Source of the DNA: Mermis nigrescens
Taxonomy: Eukaryota > Nematoda > Enoplea > Mermithida > Mermithidae
DNA length: 64,000 nt
Assembly (NCBI GenBank): GCA_036768485.1
Contig: JAVLUZ010000157.1
Coordinates: forward strand, 16,061,877 to 16,125,876
Reading direction: 5' to 3'
Made by a program: the position numbers and the translations under genes. Below the pieces are notes generated by a model, which saw only the letters and a program-made list of their open reading frames with translations, did no database searches and was not told the DNA's origin. Position 1 is the stretch's first letter, and the number at the start of each line of letters is the position of its first letter. Below are positions 34,242 to 46,146 of this stretch, one piece after another.

Positions 34242-37200
34242 ATGTCGAAAATTCGTCGTGGTCGCAAGCCGCCACCTGAAGGATGGGAGCTGATCGAACC
34301 AACGTTAGAGGAATTTGCCGGCAAAATGAGAGAAGGTTATTATTACATATAAGATCATATTTTCGTATATATGAGTAAATTTTAAAGAAAGAGCGATTAA
34401 GTTTTTAAATTATATAATTTATAAAAATCCCTGATTCGCCCATCGAGTAAATTGAGCTTATATCGGTCGGACTGAGCTATCTTTCGCAAAAGCTATCGGT
34501 CAGTTGCGTTTGGCTCCTTACTAAAATTGTTTCGATTTAGTTTTTGACGTTTTTCCTGGTTTCCAGTCCATTTCACAATCCCTTATCGTTTTTAAATGCT
34601 TTATGGCTACATATTTCTATCTGTTTCCCAAGTTTCCTGATTCCCTAGTTTTAGCAGACGTGGAACGCAGAATTAACCCTGTTTATATTCAATAGAAACT
34701 TGAAAAATTTCGATATTCAGGTAGCTCTAACTTTAAAAACACTAAAGCTAGATTCATACTACTTCGCATGCTGCATTTGAATTCGTAGTTTTTTCAACTA
34801 AGACTCGTTTTATCCTAAATTACATTTTATGTTTTATTTATCTATGAAGCTGAGACCGAAAGCCACGAAGGAAAGCGAAGGACTGAATCGCTGTGGCCTA
34901 TATTTCGGATTCACCATCAAAAGTCAAGATACATATATGACTTGTATTACAAACGGAAAGCAATAAGCAAAGGTTTGTGACTGATAACATATCAATGATC
35001 TACTTTGTGCCTCAGTTAATTGCTAATAGTTAGTAGTTATCCTTTTAATAGTTATCTTTGTTGTCGTTTGTGACTAATTTTTGATTAATGATCTACTTTG
35101 TGCCTCAGCTAATTGCTAATAGTCGATAGTTTTCCTTTAAATAGTTATCTTTTTTTGCTGTAAAACTTCACAGGTAGGGTTAATATGTATAAAATTTATT
35201 AATTTATCAAAGTGTACAATTCGAGAATTTATTGAGCAGATAAATATATATTTCTAAATACCTGAGTATCTACAGTTCATGTATGTACATTTTCGCTATT
35301 GCAGCTATGTATCGACGCGTAAATCGTTTAATTTCAAATACTCATAGCATAAAAAAGTCTCTACAAGAAGTTGAATAAATATCAAATTTAAAAAAAATTA
35401 AACAGATCAAATTTAATATATTTAATAAATATCGAATAATTCAAACACTAAATGAATAAAAACGTAGAAAATGTGAGTGAATTTATAGAAAACCAAACAA
35501 TGACGATAGTAGTAGCACTAAGTAAATTTTATACTAAAATTTCGATCAGGATATGAAAAATTTAATTGAAGAAGCATAATTTTCATTATAAATATAGTCA
35601 AATCGGCTGATTATAATCTTGCATACGTTTGGAGCAATGCTAAAGTATCAAAAGATTTTTTAGACAAAATACTATGTATGTACAAAGATCAGCAATTTAA
35701 AATTTTATCCTGTGCGAAAAAACGAAACTTAAGTGCTTATGTTATGATCAAAAGTTTCCAAATGTTTTTGGATTGTGTGTAGCCCAGGAAAGCGCATTCA
35801 CTAAGAATTTTTGTAGACGACTTCCAGTGCAGAAAAAATCATACAACATCATTTTTTCAGTAGTTGCTTCAATCTTAAACTGAACCACTGTTCTATGCAA
35901 TTGTGATTTAGATTAAATTTAATAGTTGTATCACTACTCCCTACGTGTAAGAGGGGCTGGGAAAACTGCACCTAAAGACCGCCGTCTCTCTACTTCTTAA
36001 GAAATGAGATTTTAAGCCCCCTGATTTTTGAGTCAAAAATGAATAAAAATAGAAATTTATTCACCTTTCTCCAAAAAATGGCCAACTACTCCACTCAAAA
36101 TTTCGAGTCGCTACAGGTACATATGTATACAGAGGGGCGTGCTTACGCAGGACTTTTTCAAGGGAGAGGTCCAAAAATTGGTGACTTTATATTTCGGGAT
36201 GTAGTCTGCGGTACACAAAATAAAGTGCATTTTTTGACGTTTCCGAACATGCTCTATCCATTAAGTTCATAAAATTCAAAATTTCTCGGAAAAAATTTAG
36301 TTTCTTTCGATATTCTGTGAATAGTAACATTTTTTGGCCGCACCTTATAAAACATTGATCCTACGGCGCGAAGCTTTTAAATTTTTTAAGATTTTCGATA
36401 AAAAGATGCCAATTTCCTTTATTTTCCATGCATTTCTTACCTTCCTAAATTTTTTAGGTCTATGGGGGATGGCCGTTCCCTCCCCTGCATACGCCCATAC
36501 AAATACCTGTGTATCTACTCTTTTACATCCTTTCGGTTATTCATGTTTTGTGATAACTGAAAATTTTCAAAAAGTAATCACTAGCACGTTATTAAAATTT
36601 TGTATACTTCGCAAAGGGCGTGGCCGCTTTTCTTTTTTCAATCTGGGAACAGTGCAGCAAATGATAACCATATATGGGCAGCAACCGAATTCTGGGTGGT
36701 TTAGGTGGTATTAAACTGGCAAAAATCCAAAAAATACGCGCTAAAAATTCAATTCTAGGATCTATAGATTTTTGGGGGTCTACCGGATTCTGCATTTTGG
36801 GGGTCTAAGCCCCCTAAATCCCCCACGCCCATGTTTGTTGCCTTAGAATATGGATTCATATCAGATTTTATAAAATATAATTGCAATGGTCTTTAGGATT
36901 CTTTATCGGCTTCCGATTAATTTTTCGATACAGGCACTGAAATTCAAGCATGTTTATTATTTTCTACAGAATTATATGAATATTGTCTCAATGAGAAATT
37001 GGCAGATGCTGCTCTAATAGCCAAATGGAAAAAACAAGGCTATGAAAGCCTGTGTTGCGTACGGTGTATTCAAACAAAAGACACGAATTTCGGCACTAAT
37101 TGCATTTGCAGAGTGCCAAAAACTAAGTTAGAAGAGGTAATTTGCATTTTTTCGCATAGAAAGCTCATTTATGCATAATCGAGGCGTAAAAGCTTAAAAT

Positions 37201-40200
37201 TAGCGAAAAACGGGAAATTCAGTTTGCATTAGCTTATAATTCCGTATTGCAGAATTGAAAATGCCTTAGAACGTTTTTTAAAAGTTTTAAAACAATAGTT
37301 AAACTTTTCTATCCGTTTTAAGCTGAACCGCCCGTTGATTTTTACTTATTTTGGCCCTAATTTTGCCTTGTGTTCCCAATAATATTTCTCCGTCTTCTCT
37401 CTTTTATGATCTAAATCCCGATATCTGATGTGCATGCCTGTTTGCCAGCCATACTTTTATAAAACCGAATTTCTTATGACAACAAAACATTTTCCGAGGC
37501 TCAAATTTGGCTAAAGTATAGTGACTACGGATGGATGACGAAAACGCACCGTTTCCAATTTTCTGCACGGAATGTGTCCATCATTATAATCAGAAAATTT
37601 ATAAAAAAAGAATGCACATTGGGGGTGAGGGGTATTACTCCCTGCTGAAGGGTCAGCTAGACAGGTCATGTCCGGCAATTTCGAGGTAATGGAACGTTTT
37701 TTTGAATCAGTTTTGAGGTTAAAAGCAGTAAAAATATCAAATAATTATACAACTCTTATGCACTTTTTACTCAAAAAGCGTCAAAAATTGATCAAATTTC
37801 TGCATTTTTTAGTGTTTAAAGTGATATGATGCAGTTGAAATCAGCTAAAAATGCTTTAATATGTCATAATAGCACGAAAAGATGTTTTACAAGCTATTTT
37901 GACCATTTTGATCGTGTGAAATAAATTGTGAACGTTGATTTAACTGTTTTAGATTTCTGTGATTTTGCCCTCCCCCCCCCCCTGCCGACCCTGACCTTGT
38001 GCACCTATGGTAGGTACATATGTAGTCATTGTTATATGTTATCAGCAAGAGTATAAAAGTTTTTTATGACCATTTAGTTTCGCTTCGTTGAGTTGAGACG
38101 GGTACAAATAAAAATTAAAATGAAATAAATAAACAAAGCATATGAATAAAAGTCGGAGATCAAAAAATACCTGAATTTGAATTTCGGAAGAGAACAACCA
38201 CTATGAAATGCAAACGACGTTACATTTAAATCTATAGACGCTTCATATTGAATTTCAGACTTGGGCAGGACCCGAATACTGGAGTCTGGATTGGGCCCAT
38301 TCATTTTCAAAGGTTTAAAAAGGGTCGAAGCATGCATATAACGGGGATGGAGATCCCCACCTAAAGTTGGTCATCCCCCTTTTCCCTAAAGCCAGAAAAT
38401 TTCGGACCCTCCATTTTCGGAAAAAAATTGAAGTCTTTGGCTATTTTTAGGCGATTTTTGGTCATTTCCGGCCCTAAATTGAGGTCATTCCCCTCCCAAA
38501 CTGGCCGGGACCCCCACATGAAATTTCGAGCCGTTACATGGATGTGTCGAATATTTTTAACATTTGGTTGTTTGGCGAAAAAGCATTAATTTTTCGACGC
38601 TTCTCTTCATGCTCTATCATTGGCATCAAAAGATTACGAAAAAACAAAAAGGTTTTAGAAATTTAATTCTGGTGTAATTCGAATTTTGGTTGGAGGCACA
38701 CATGGGCGTGGGGGGTTGGGAGGTATGCACCCCCCAGAGGTTGGAATACCCCCCAGAAATCGAAATACCCCCCCAGCATTCAATTTTTTAAATTTTTTTG
38801 CTTTTTTAGCAATTTTTTGATGCCATTGGATAGAGCTCAATGAGGAACGTCGAAAAATGGTGTTTTTCGCAATACGACCACTTTTAATTCCATTTTTTGA
38901 CCTTCGAAAATTTTTTCACCCCCATCCCAGAAATTTCGTTGCTACCCTCCTATGGTTGGAAGGCGGTTAAAATCCTCAAAGGTCTTGCACACGCAGTCTT
39001 CCGCAAAGATTCCGCAGATATTGCACTCAGTCATATGGGAAAACTAATAAATTGTTGTATTCCAAAATACTTCTTACTTAAATTATTCCATATCGCAAAG
39101 TCAGGAAATTTCATCTTATTGCTTAATGTCGTGATATTTTTTGACCTTTTTCCAAATGTTGCAAAACACGATTAGATTTACAAGGTAGCCTATAAAAGGG
39201 TAAAACCTGTTTTGATCATAACTATAGCTGTATCATACATATTGCAAACTTGTAAACGTTTTTGGAAGTACAAATATAAAACATTAAAATCGCAATGTTT
39301 CATTGAGTTACGTTTGTTACTACATCTTTGGTTTACACTTTGCAAACATCACTTTTTAGCTAGTTACAAGAAAGTTGTCATCTAGTCTCGAAAAGGTCAC
39401 GTAAACTGCTCATTATAACTTTTTCCTGTTAAACTTAGAGTAATGCGACTTATATCAATTGATTGGAAAAAGCGCTGACTACAAGACCTCTAAATGATAA
39501 TTTTGGATTGCCTGAATTCGTTTGTTGCGACGTATTTTATCTAAACCAAACTTTTTCTTGAATACGAATACAATTAATGTGTAGCATGATGAAAACCTAC
39601 AAAACCAGGCGCGGATTTAAGGGGAATGCGGGGGGGCGGCCGCCCCCCATTTGCCAAAAATATTTGGCGAGATAATGAATGGATATGCAATTTGCAATGA
39701 TTTTTAGCCGTCAGTGACCATAATTTGTCAAGTTTCTCCTGCGCTACGCGCCGGATGATATGTATTAATGACATTTATTAACTTTCTTGGCGACCTGGAA
39801 GCCATTTTCTGTTCTATTTCTGCATAGTTTTCTTCCATTTTCAATTGAAAATTTTAATGTTTCGCATCAAATGCTATAAAAACAGGAAATCAAATAGTAA
39901 ATGATGCTTCTAGACATCTATCCGCCTTAATTTCACAAATTTTCCGGCGCTACGCGCCAGATTTTTGTAAAAGTCAAAGAAATTTAATGATTTTTTTCCG
40001 CACAAAATTGTCGAAAATTCTAAAATTTTCGGAAAAATATTGCGTCAAAAGTGATTTAATGGTGAAAGTATACAATGTAAAACACCGAAAAACGCTATTT
40101 CGCGCGTTAAGGGCAAATTTCCGGACCTATTTCTGACTGTTTTTGGAAAAGTTGGGATACCGCCCCCCCCTTAGGAAAATCCTAGATCCGCCACTGTACA

Positions 40201-40902
40201 AAACCGAACCTGAAACGAACAGTAAACACGCCAGATCTATGATAAAATTTGCTATCGACTTTGTCGAACAAGGAAAACTTCGAGCGCTACAGTAATAAGG
40301 ATGTTAGCTTTCCGAGCTCATCCATGCACTATGTAGGTTAAAAAACAGACCATAATTACTAATTTAAAGTGATGTTTACAAAATTGTAATCTAGAAACTT
40401 AAAACAAACGAAACTAATCGAAACTTTACGATTTTGTTGCCCTATATTTGTGTTTTCGAAGAAAATTTAAAATTTTGCAACAATGTCCAATACAGCTATG
40501 ATTGAAACATTAAGTACCCTTTTTGTATGGGTCACTCTGTAATTTGTTCAATTAAAAGTAGGCCTGAGTACTCGAATCAAAGCATATTTTAATCCTTGCT
40601 GTTCGCTTTGCTAGTCTGTTCTCATAAGGTTTAGCATTACTTTTAAGAATGTTCAACAAGCTGACATATTCCGATAAATGCATTGAGTTGATAATCCATA
40701 ATTACCGTGAATAGAATAAGCTTTAAGTAAGATAATATCGTCGATAAAAATTCATGAAATTCGTTCCTAATCTGTGAATCAGGCATTTTGAATTTGGAAA
40801 TTTTTATATGCTAAGTTGTAATTTATGGCATTTATTACACATTAATTTCAGGGTCGCATTGTTGAATGCGTGCATTGTGGTTGCCGCGGTTGTTCCGGCT
40901 AA
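34242..40902 (+). CDS. BUD31: BUD31/G10 pre-mRNA splicing factor, 4 exons
   Basis: Exons are 34242-34335, 34850-34972, 36970-37136 and 40852-40902. All junctions are GT..AG, the phases fit, and the product is 144 residues, the standard length of the family. BUD31 (G10) is a small nuclear protein of the activated spliceosome; it binds near the catalytic RNA core. Visible signatures are the basic N-terminus with [17 protein letters not shown], then [43 protein letters not shown], the Cys-rich [19 protein letters not shown] and the terminal [16 protein letters not shown]. All expected zinc-binding cysteines are present. The start ATG gives the conserved N-terminus directly. Introns are 514, 1997 and 3715 nt; the last two contain MITEs (36134, 36669, 38332, 38697 and 39606). 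There is no sign of degeneration. Residues such as [16 protein letters not shown] are of the insect type, which supports an arthropod source. Confidence 0.97.
34994..35152 (+). repeat. Two-copy tandem duplication, ~90-bp unit, in BUD31 intron 2
   Basis: ATGATCTACTTTGTGCCTCA ... AATAGTTATCTTT appears at about 34994 and again at about 35087, with a few changes. Confidence 0.85.
36134..36496 (+). mobile_element. GCATACGCCC-ended MITE
   Basis: Left end GGGGCGTGCTTACGCAGGA and right end CCTGCATACGCCC are imperfect inverted repeats. The interior AAAGTGCATTTTTTGACGTTTCC matches 11871-12223 and 19730-19980. In BUD31 intron 2. Confidence 0.7.
36669..36835 (-). mobile_element. CACACCTGG-type MITE, short reversed copy
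   Basis: Begins CATATATGGGCAGCAACCG and ends CCCCCACGCCCATG. The interior is reduced compared with full copies (no ATGGATAG segment). In BUD31 intron 2, 134 bp before exon 3. Confidence 0.65.
38332..38540. mobile_element. TGTAACGG-type foldback MITE
   Basis: Starts near GCATGCATATAACGGGGATGG and ends GAGCCGTTACATG. Halves are imperfect inverted copies (GAGATCCCCACCTAAAG against CCGGGACCCCCAC; ATTTTTAGGCGATTTTTGG in the centre). In BUD31 intron 3. Confidence 0.72.
38697..38954 (+). mobile_element. CACACCTGG-type MITE
   Basis: Starts CACACATGGGCGTGG and ends ACCCTCCTATG. TSDs GTTGGAGG and GTTGGAAG (7 of 8) lie at 38689-38696 and 38955-38962. In BUD31 intron 3. Confidence 0.85.
39606..40196 (+). 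mobile_element. hAT MITE, CAGTGGCGGAT type, intact, 591 bp
   Basis: Starts CAGGCGCGGATTTAAGG and ends CCTAGATCCGCCACTG. A perfect 8-bp TSD TACAAAAC lies at 39598-39605 and 40197-40204. It carries GGCGGCCGCC near the left end and two copies of GCGCTACGCGCC. In BUD31 intron 3, about 650 bp before the last exon. Confidence 0.92.
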
Positions 40903-41398
40903 TATTGATAATGATAATTCATTCTTTTTTGTACGAACGCATTTGTCAATTTGAAGTTTGCTATATCGTCAGTATCTTTCAGTTTTAGCTTTTTTCTCAC
41001 GTAGCATTAGGTATTTGGGGCAGTTTTTTTGCATGAATTTCCCAAAATCTAAAGTTAAAAGGGAAAAATTCCTGGTTTCGGAAACAGCTAAGTTTAGAGT
41101 TCGGTTCTTCTTCGCAGCTTGAGTGCGACAAATGATTAGAATAGCCCGCATATAGTCTGTTTCACAAATGCATGCGGCTTCTACTAAACGATTTGCAGAT
41201 ATTTTAAATCAATTACTTAAAGTGCTTTGAATTGATGCTTTTTTGCCCTGGCTATCAGTTTACGGCACAAAAATTAGTTAAAAGAAAGCCGCAAAATTAT
41301 AAAATGTGTGTTTTAATAAGAAAAACTGCTTACATTTTTAGTACTCTTAAGCCCACTTTGACTCGTTTCGTCACCATTATCGGGAAACATATAATGAC

Positions 41399-42050
41399 GC
41401 AAAGAAAAATGCTCCGATGGAACAAAAACGGTAAATATACTTGAATTTCTTCATTGTTAAGGATCTAAAAGGAGGGGACTATGGGAAATTTTCCTAAATG
41501 CGCAGAAGCCATAGGAATGTGCTGAACAGTTAGACTTCCCCTAAACAACGCTAAAATCGAAAAATATTCTGCGGCCTGTGAAAAATGAGGGTTTAGTCAC
41601 AAAACGTTCTCAAGTGTTTCGCAAAACAGCATTGGAGACACTTCCATGACTATTAAATAATGAATGTATTATTTATTTAATGAAATGTTGACCTTCCACA
41701 ATGCTCTAACGTATAAGATAATAGTGTAAACTTTACACCTGCATGGCCAACTCAGTAGTTTTGCATGAAAAACCACAAAAAAATTTCTTTAATTTCTTCC
41801 AAAATAAAGTAATCAAAATACTCACCATCGTAATCGAAATTACTACGGAAAATTTGCAGAAACGCGCATAGGCCGCAGAATATATACTTCGATTTTTGCG
41901 TTGTTTAGGGGAAGTCTAATTGTTTAACACATTCCTATGGCTTCTGCGCATATAGGAAAATTTTCCATAGTCCCCTCCTTTTAGATCCTTAACAATGAAG
42001 AAATTCAAGTATATTTACTTTTTTTGTTCCATCGGAGCATTTTTCTTTGC
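41399..42050. mobile_element. Foldback element with GCAAAGAAAAATGCTCC ends, copy A
   Basis: TIRs of about 200 bp: 41399-41600 and 41850-42050 are reverse complements, sharing GCAAAGAAAAATGCTCCGAT, AAAAGGAGGGGACTA and ATATTCTGCGGCC. The middle is a short AT-rich loop. Related copies: 43118-43906 and 60868-61943. Confidence 0.85.
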
Positions 42051-42083
42051 TCGTTCCCCTCTTTTATTTAATATTTTAGGCCA

Positions 42084-42122
42084 TATATGCATAGGTGGGC
42101 AGCGCCGAAATTCTGGGGGGTG
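42084..42122 (-). mobile_element. CACACCTGG-type end fragment
   Basis: CATAGGTGGGCAGCGCCGAAATTCTGGGGGGTGCAAG fits the reversed right end of the family. The rest of the element is missing. Confidence 0.5.
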
Positions 42123-42124
42123 CA

Positions 42125-43117
42125 AGTAGCTGAAGAAATTTCTTTTTTCGTCTCGAACCCTGTACACTAAAATGATCACAGATCAAGAAATATTGCATTA
42201 AAAGAGAAAAATGTTACCTTTTGAGATACTGTAGCCCTCTAAATTATAAAACCAATAGGACTGCACAGAAACTAAAATTGAGCTAGATAAGCTTTAGGAC
42301 ACGCTAACAGTAAAAAACCCGTATACTTTACACTTTTGTGCAACAACCATTGAGTGTAAAGAAATTTTAAGTTCAAATTCATAATCTACAACTCAGGGGC
42401 AACATTTAAAAAACAAATTGGCCTCCGCAAATTGTTAGATACCCAATGCTCTGGGCGGAAAAGTGCTTCTCAGTGTAAACATTACGCTTGTGCTTATAAC
42501 GCAATATTGAGTGTATATAAACAAAATATACTAGGATCTGTAACGGTAAGGTCAGGGCACATTTTAAGCATAATTAGCATGCTCCGCCTACTTAGCGGAG
42601 TAGCTGTGGAAATTTGCTTTTTCGTCTCGAATCCTTTACACTAAAACGATCACAGATCAATAAATATTGTGTTGAAAGAGAATAAAAAATTGGACCTTGA
42701 GATATTGTAACCCTCTATATTATAAAACCAATTGGACAGCACAGAAACGAGAATTGAGCTAGATAAGCTGAAAACACGCAAAGAGTAAAAAACCCGTATA
42801 CTTAACATTTTTGTGCAACAACCGTTGAGTGTAAAGAAATTTTAAGCTCAGATTCGTAATCTACAGCTCGGGGGTAACATTACAAAAAAATTGGCCCGCC
42901 GCAATTTGATTTTCCGGTTTACACTTAACACACTCATTGCTAACTGGGTATTGAGTGTAAACAAAAATAAAAAATGTTACATCGAGTTTTTTAATTATCT
43001 ATCGTTTAAAAAAACCGCACCTCCCACGTATGTAACGTTGTTACTGTGAGGGGGGACACGAAATTCGCACTCGCGGTGATAAACATATAAGAAAAATGGT
43101 GGCCAAGTATATTACTC
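42125..43117 (+). repeat. Direct repeats of ~300 bp and ~700 bp
   Basis: Bases 42130-42420 recur at 42605-42900 (TTCGTCTCGAA, ACACTAAAA.GATCACAGATCAA, GAGCTAGATAAGCT, AAAACCCGTATACTT). The second copy plus its right flank (to about 43115) recurs at about 46480-47105, ending ACATATAAGAAAAA..GGCCAAGTATA in both. No coding potential is seen. Confidence 0.75.
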
Positions 43118-43906
43118 GCAAAGAAAAATGCTCCGATGGAACAAAAAAGATGAATATACTTTGAATTGTGGATTGCTAAGGATGTAAAAGGAGGGGACTA
43201 GGAAAAAGCTACTTAAAGTCGCAAAATCTGCTGATAATCACACTTTCACTAAGCAACGCCAAAAATCGAAGTATATTCTGCGGCGTCTAAAAAGTGTCTT
43301 TTTTGAATAATTTTCAAAGTTTCAGATAAGAAAGTATAAACGAAATCTATAATGTTTGCTTTTTTCTAAATTGCTGGCAAGTAGCAACGCTGACTAGCTT
43401 CGTATCCTGATTGATAGAAAACTAAGTGGTATTGTATTTAAATTTGTTTTATTTTGTTATGAGCATTATAGCAAGCAAAGCAGGGGCGCGATTGATTAGT
43501 GCACACAATCGTTACGGGCATGCTAGTGTACCTACATGTAGTCTGTTTCAAGTCAACTCACGCGTTTCCTACTGTTTTAAACCAACAATTTCTTCAATTG
43601 TTTTCGATGCATCGATGTTTGCTATTTCATTCAATTAGCTTAGAAAGACTGTTACTCAATATCACTTCCCATAGCTACTGCATAGCTACCGTGCTGCTTT
43701 TTCAATCATTTTATGGTTAAATATTTATTTTAATGTGTTGACCGCAAAATATACTTAGATTTTTTGCATTGCTTAGAGAAAATGTGATTTTTGTCCGATT
43801 TTGCGCCTTTAGGTAGCTTATTCCGAGTCTCCTCCTTTAACATCCTTAACAATCCACAATTCCAAGTATATTCATTTTTTTGTTCCATCGGAGCATTTTT
43901 CTTTGC
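43118..43906. mobile_element. Foldback element with GCAAAGAAAAATGCTCC ends, copy B
   Basis: TIRs at about 43118-43290 and 43735-43906. It forms the outer end of the left inverted arm described in the findings. The interior contains a TAGTCTGTTTCA mariner-like end near 43535. Confidence 0.85.
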
Positions 43907-44274
43907 TAGTGCCCGACTTAGCATGATTTGAGTACATCAGTCAGTAAACACATGCAGTAACATGCCACAATAATGACAGCAGTCCGAGAACGCGGAAAAC
44001 AATATTTTTCTTGACATCAGCATTATCCTTTTTAAACAAGACAACCTTACATTATTTAAAGAGATCAAAGTTTTTCAGCATAAACTTTACGCAAAAATCA
44101 AGTGTAAAGAACACTAACGCTCAGATTTGGAAGTAAAATAAATTTGTAGTATAAACTACATATTAACAACAAATGAATAGTGCAAACTTTACACAACTAC
44201 TAGGTGTAGAGAGAACTAACGGCCCAACCCGTAAATCCTACTAATGAAAAGTATAGTGAGAAATAAATAGCATG

Positions 44275-44670
44275 ATAAGCATAGGTAACCACACACGGAG
44301 CCTGGACTATGATAAGCATAAGTAACCTTACCCGGAGCCTGGGAGAAACGGGAGAAACAGCGGAACCATGATAAGCATGGGTAACAATACCCGGAGTCCG
44401 GGAGGAACGGGAGAAGCGGTGGAACCATGATAAGCACAGGTAACCACACCGGGAGCCTGGGAGAAACGGCGAAACCATGATAAGCATAGGTAACCACACT
44501 GGGAGCCTGAGATAAACGGCGAAACCATGATAAACATACATAGTTAACCACACCGGGAGCCTGGGAGAAACGGGAGAAACGGCGAAACCATGATAAGCAT
44601 AGAAACCAAACCGGGAGCCTGGAAGAAACGGGAGAAACGGCGAAACCATGATAAGCATAGTAATTACACC
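44275..44670. repeat. Minisatellite, ~60-bp unit, ~7 copies
   Basis: Unit contains ACCATGATAAGCATAGGTAA, CCACACCGGGAGCCTGGGAG and AAACGGGAGAAACGGCG. A periodic array, present in three open minus-strand frames at once, which is why it looks coding. Confidence 0.92.
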
Positions 44671-44675
44671 CGCAG

Positions 44676-44846
44676 AAACGTTTCTCCAAACGGGGAAAAT
44701 TTTGAAGGGAGAAACGTTTCTCCCGGGAAAAACGTTTCTCCCACCGGGAAAAATTCTGATGGGAAAAACGTTTCTCCCGGGCGAAACGTTTCTCCCTCCG
44801 GGGGAAATTTTGATGAGAGAAACATTTCTCCCACCGGAGGAAACAC
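44676..44846. repeat. Array of GGGAGAAACGTTTCTCCC palindromes
   Basis: Six evenly spaced (about 25-30 bp) copies of the palindrome or its GGGAAAAACGTTTCTCCC variant, separated by CACCGGG and AAAATTTTGATG-type spacers. Each is a complete inverted repeat centred on AACGTT. Confidence 0.9.
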
Positions 44847-46059
44847 TAGTAGGATTAACGGGTTGGCCCAAACTAACAAAAAAAATTAAGCTTACGCAAG
44901 GCTCTAGAACTGAAGTTAATATGCAGTGTAAACTTTACACTATCACGGAGTGTGAAGAAAATTCCAGTCGGATTCTAAATTCTGATATTACGATCAACAT
45001 TTATTAAACAATTAAGTCTCCATAATGGCCCGAGTACAAAAAAATATCAGATATAAACCACTTTACACTACTGTTGAGTGCAAACAAACTGGCGTATCAC
45101 ATTTGGTTTCTGGTTCATTTTTAGACTTGAGATTATGTCCAGACTCATAACCCAGAACTTGGCAGAAAAAAACAAGACAGAAACACGTTTAACTCCCCCA
45201 TTTTTTGACTTTACACCTCCCGAAAAAGCTAAATATTGATGTAAACAAACGCAATTCGCTGTGACGCGTACCCCTTAGAAAGTACTTTATTTTTATCCTA
45301 TTTGACCTCTCCCGACTCTGAACAGAGAAAGTGGCGAACGAAAAAAATGGACAAGCACGTATCTTCCACTGTCCACCTCATTATGAACTTTACAAATCTG
45401 AACCTAACGCCCCATTGAGTGTAATTCATTCGGTTCGGGCCAGTTTGTAGCCCTTTAATGTAATACGTTTGTATGAGCCAAACTTATGTTCCGCAAAATA
45501 TTTGACATGATTTACCAATCAAAATACGAAAAAAACCTGTTTTTTCGCCCATTTTACACCTCAGATTTCGAACTTTACACCCCCATAAACAATTGAATAT
45601 TACGTTTTTTTTAACGCGGCTTGCTTCGACGTGTAGTTCTTAGAAGTGAATTTATTTATCCTAACTCATAACCAAAAAGTTGGCAGAGAAATATTGGACA
45701 AAATCAGTTTTTTTACTCATGTGCCAGAGTGTAAACTTTAAACCGCTGGTACTAACTGCGTATTGATTGTAGAAAAGTTTGCTGGTAAGTAGAAGATAGC
45801 CCTTGATCCGTAGTACAATTCTGTCAGAAAAATGTCTTAAAACTCATAATTGGAGTTGTTGGTAGACATAAACAAGTCGAAAACTCGACCAAAATGTGTC
45901 TTTTTAAACCCAGATTTTCGCACTCTTTACACTCCCATTGGAGAACTGAGGCGAAATTCAAAAAAACAAAAAACTGTGTGATCTGCAGAACATAAATCGA
46001 TGAATAAGTCAAATGAAGTGCATGGTTTCGCCAAAAGAAATAAAAAATGAAAAAAGTTA

Positions 46060-46146
46060 GTATTCAGAAGAATTGAACCCATTATTCTTTCTTTAAATCC
46101 ACATGCGAGAAAGGACACGTCAGCCATTGCACCAACTCAACTCGCA
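46060..46146 (-). repeat. tRNA-like (SINE-type) segment
   Basis: On the minus strand GAGTTGGTGCAATGGC resembles a pol III A box, then TCTCGCATGTGG, then GGGTTCAATTC resembles a B box. Acceptor ends do not pair, so it is a tRNA relic or SINE head. Confidence 0.4.

Larger units (their letters stand above)
44221..44869. mobile_element. 649-bp transposon carrying two tandem arrays
   Basis: Ends GGCCCAACCCGTAAATCC and GGATTAACGGGTTGGCCC are inverted. TSDs GAACTAAC and AAACTAAC (7 of 8) lie at 44213-44220 and 44870-44877. The interior is two adjacent arrays, listed separately. The 223-codon minus-strand open frame is array-encoded and not believed to be a gene. Confidence 0.8.
43907..46000 (-). 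repeat. Left inverted-repeat arm rich in TGTAAAGTTTACA palindromes
   Basis: Runs in reverse-complement register with 58920-60867. Shared landmarks: 45545-45580 with 59340-59375 (GCCCATTTT..ACCTC.GATTTCGAACTTTACAC), 45285-45330 with 59590-59640, and 44075-44115 with 60630-60665. The arm is broken by the 44221-44869 insertion. Many short GTGTAAA/TTTACAC motifs occur. No protein frame is supported. Confidence 0.8.

Noticed and set aside
36334..36714. 126-codon plus-strand frame
   Set aside because: It runs from one MITE into another within BUD31 intron 2.
44200..44871. A 223-codon open frame on the minus strand, with two more overlapping frames
   Set aside because: It lies wholly in a 60-bp minisatellite plus palindrome array, and several frames are open at once. 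The unit length is a multiple of three, which explains the long frame without selection.
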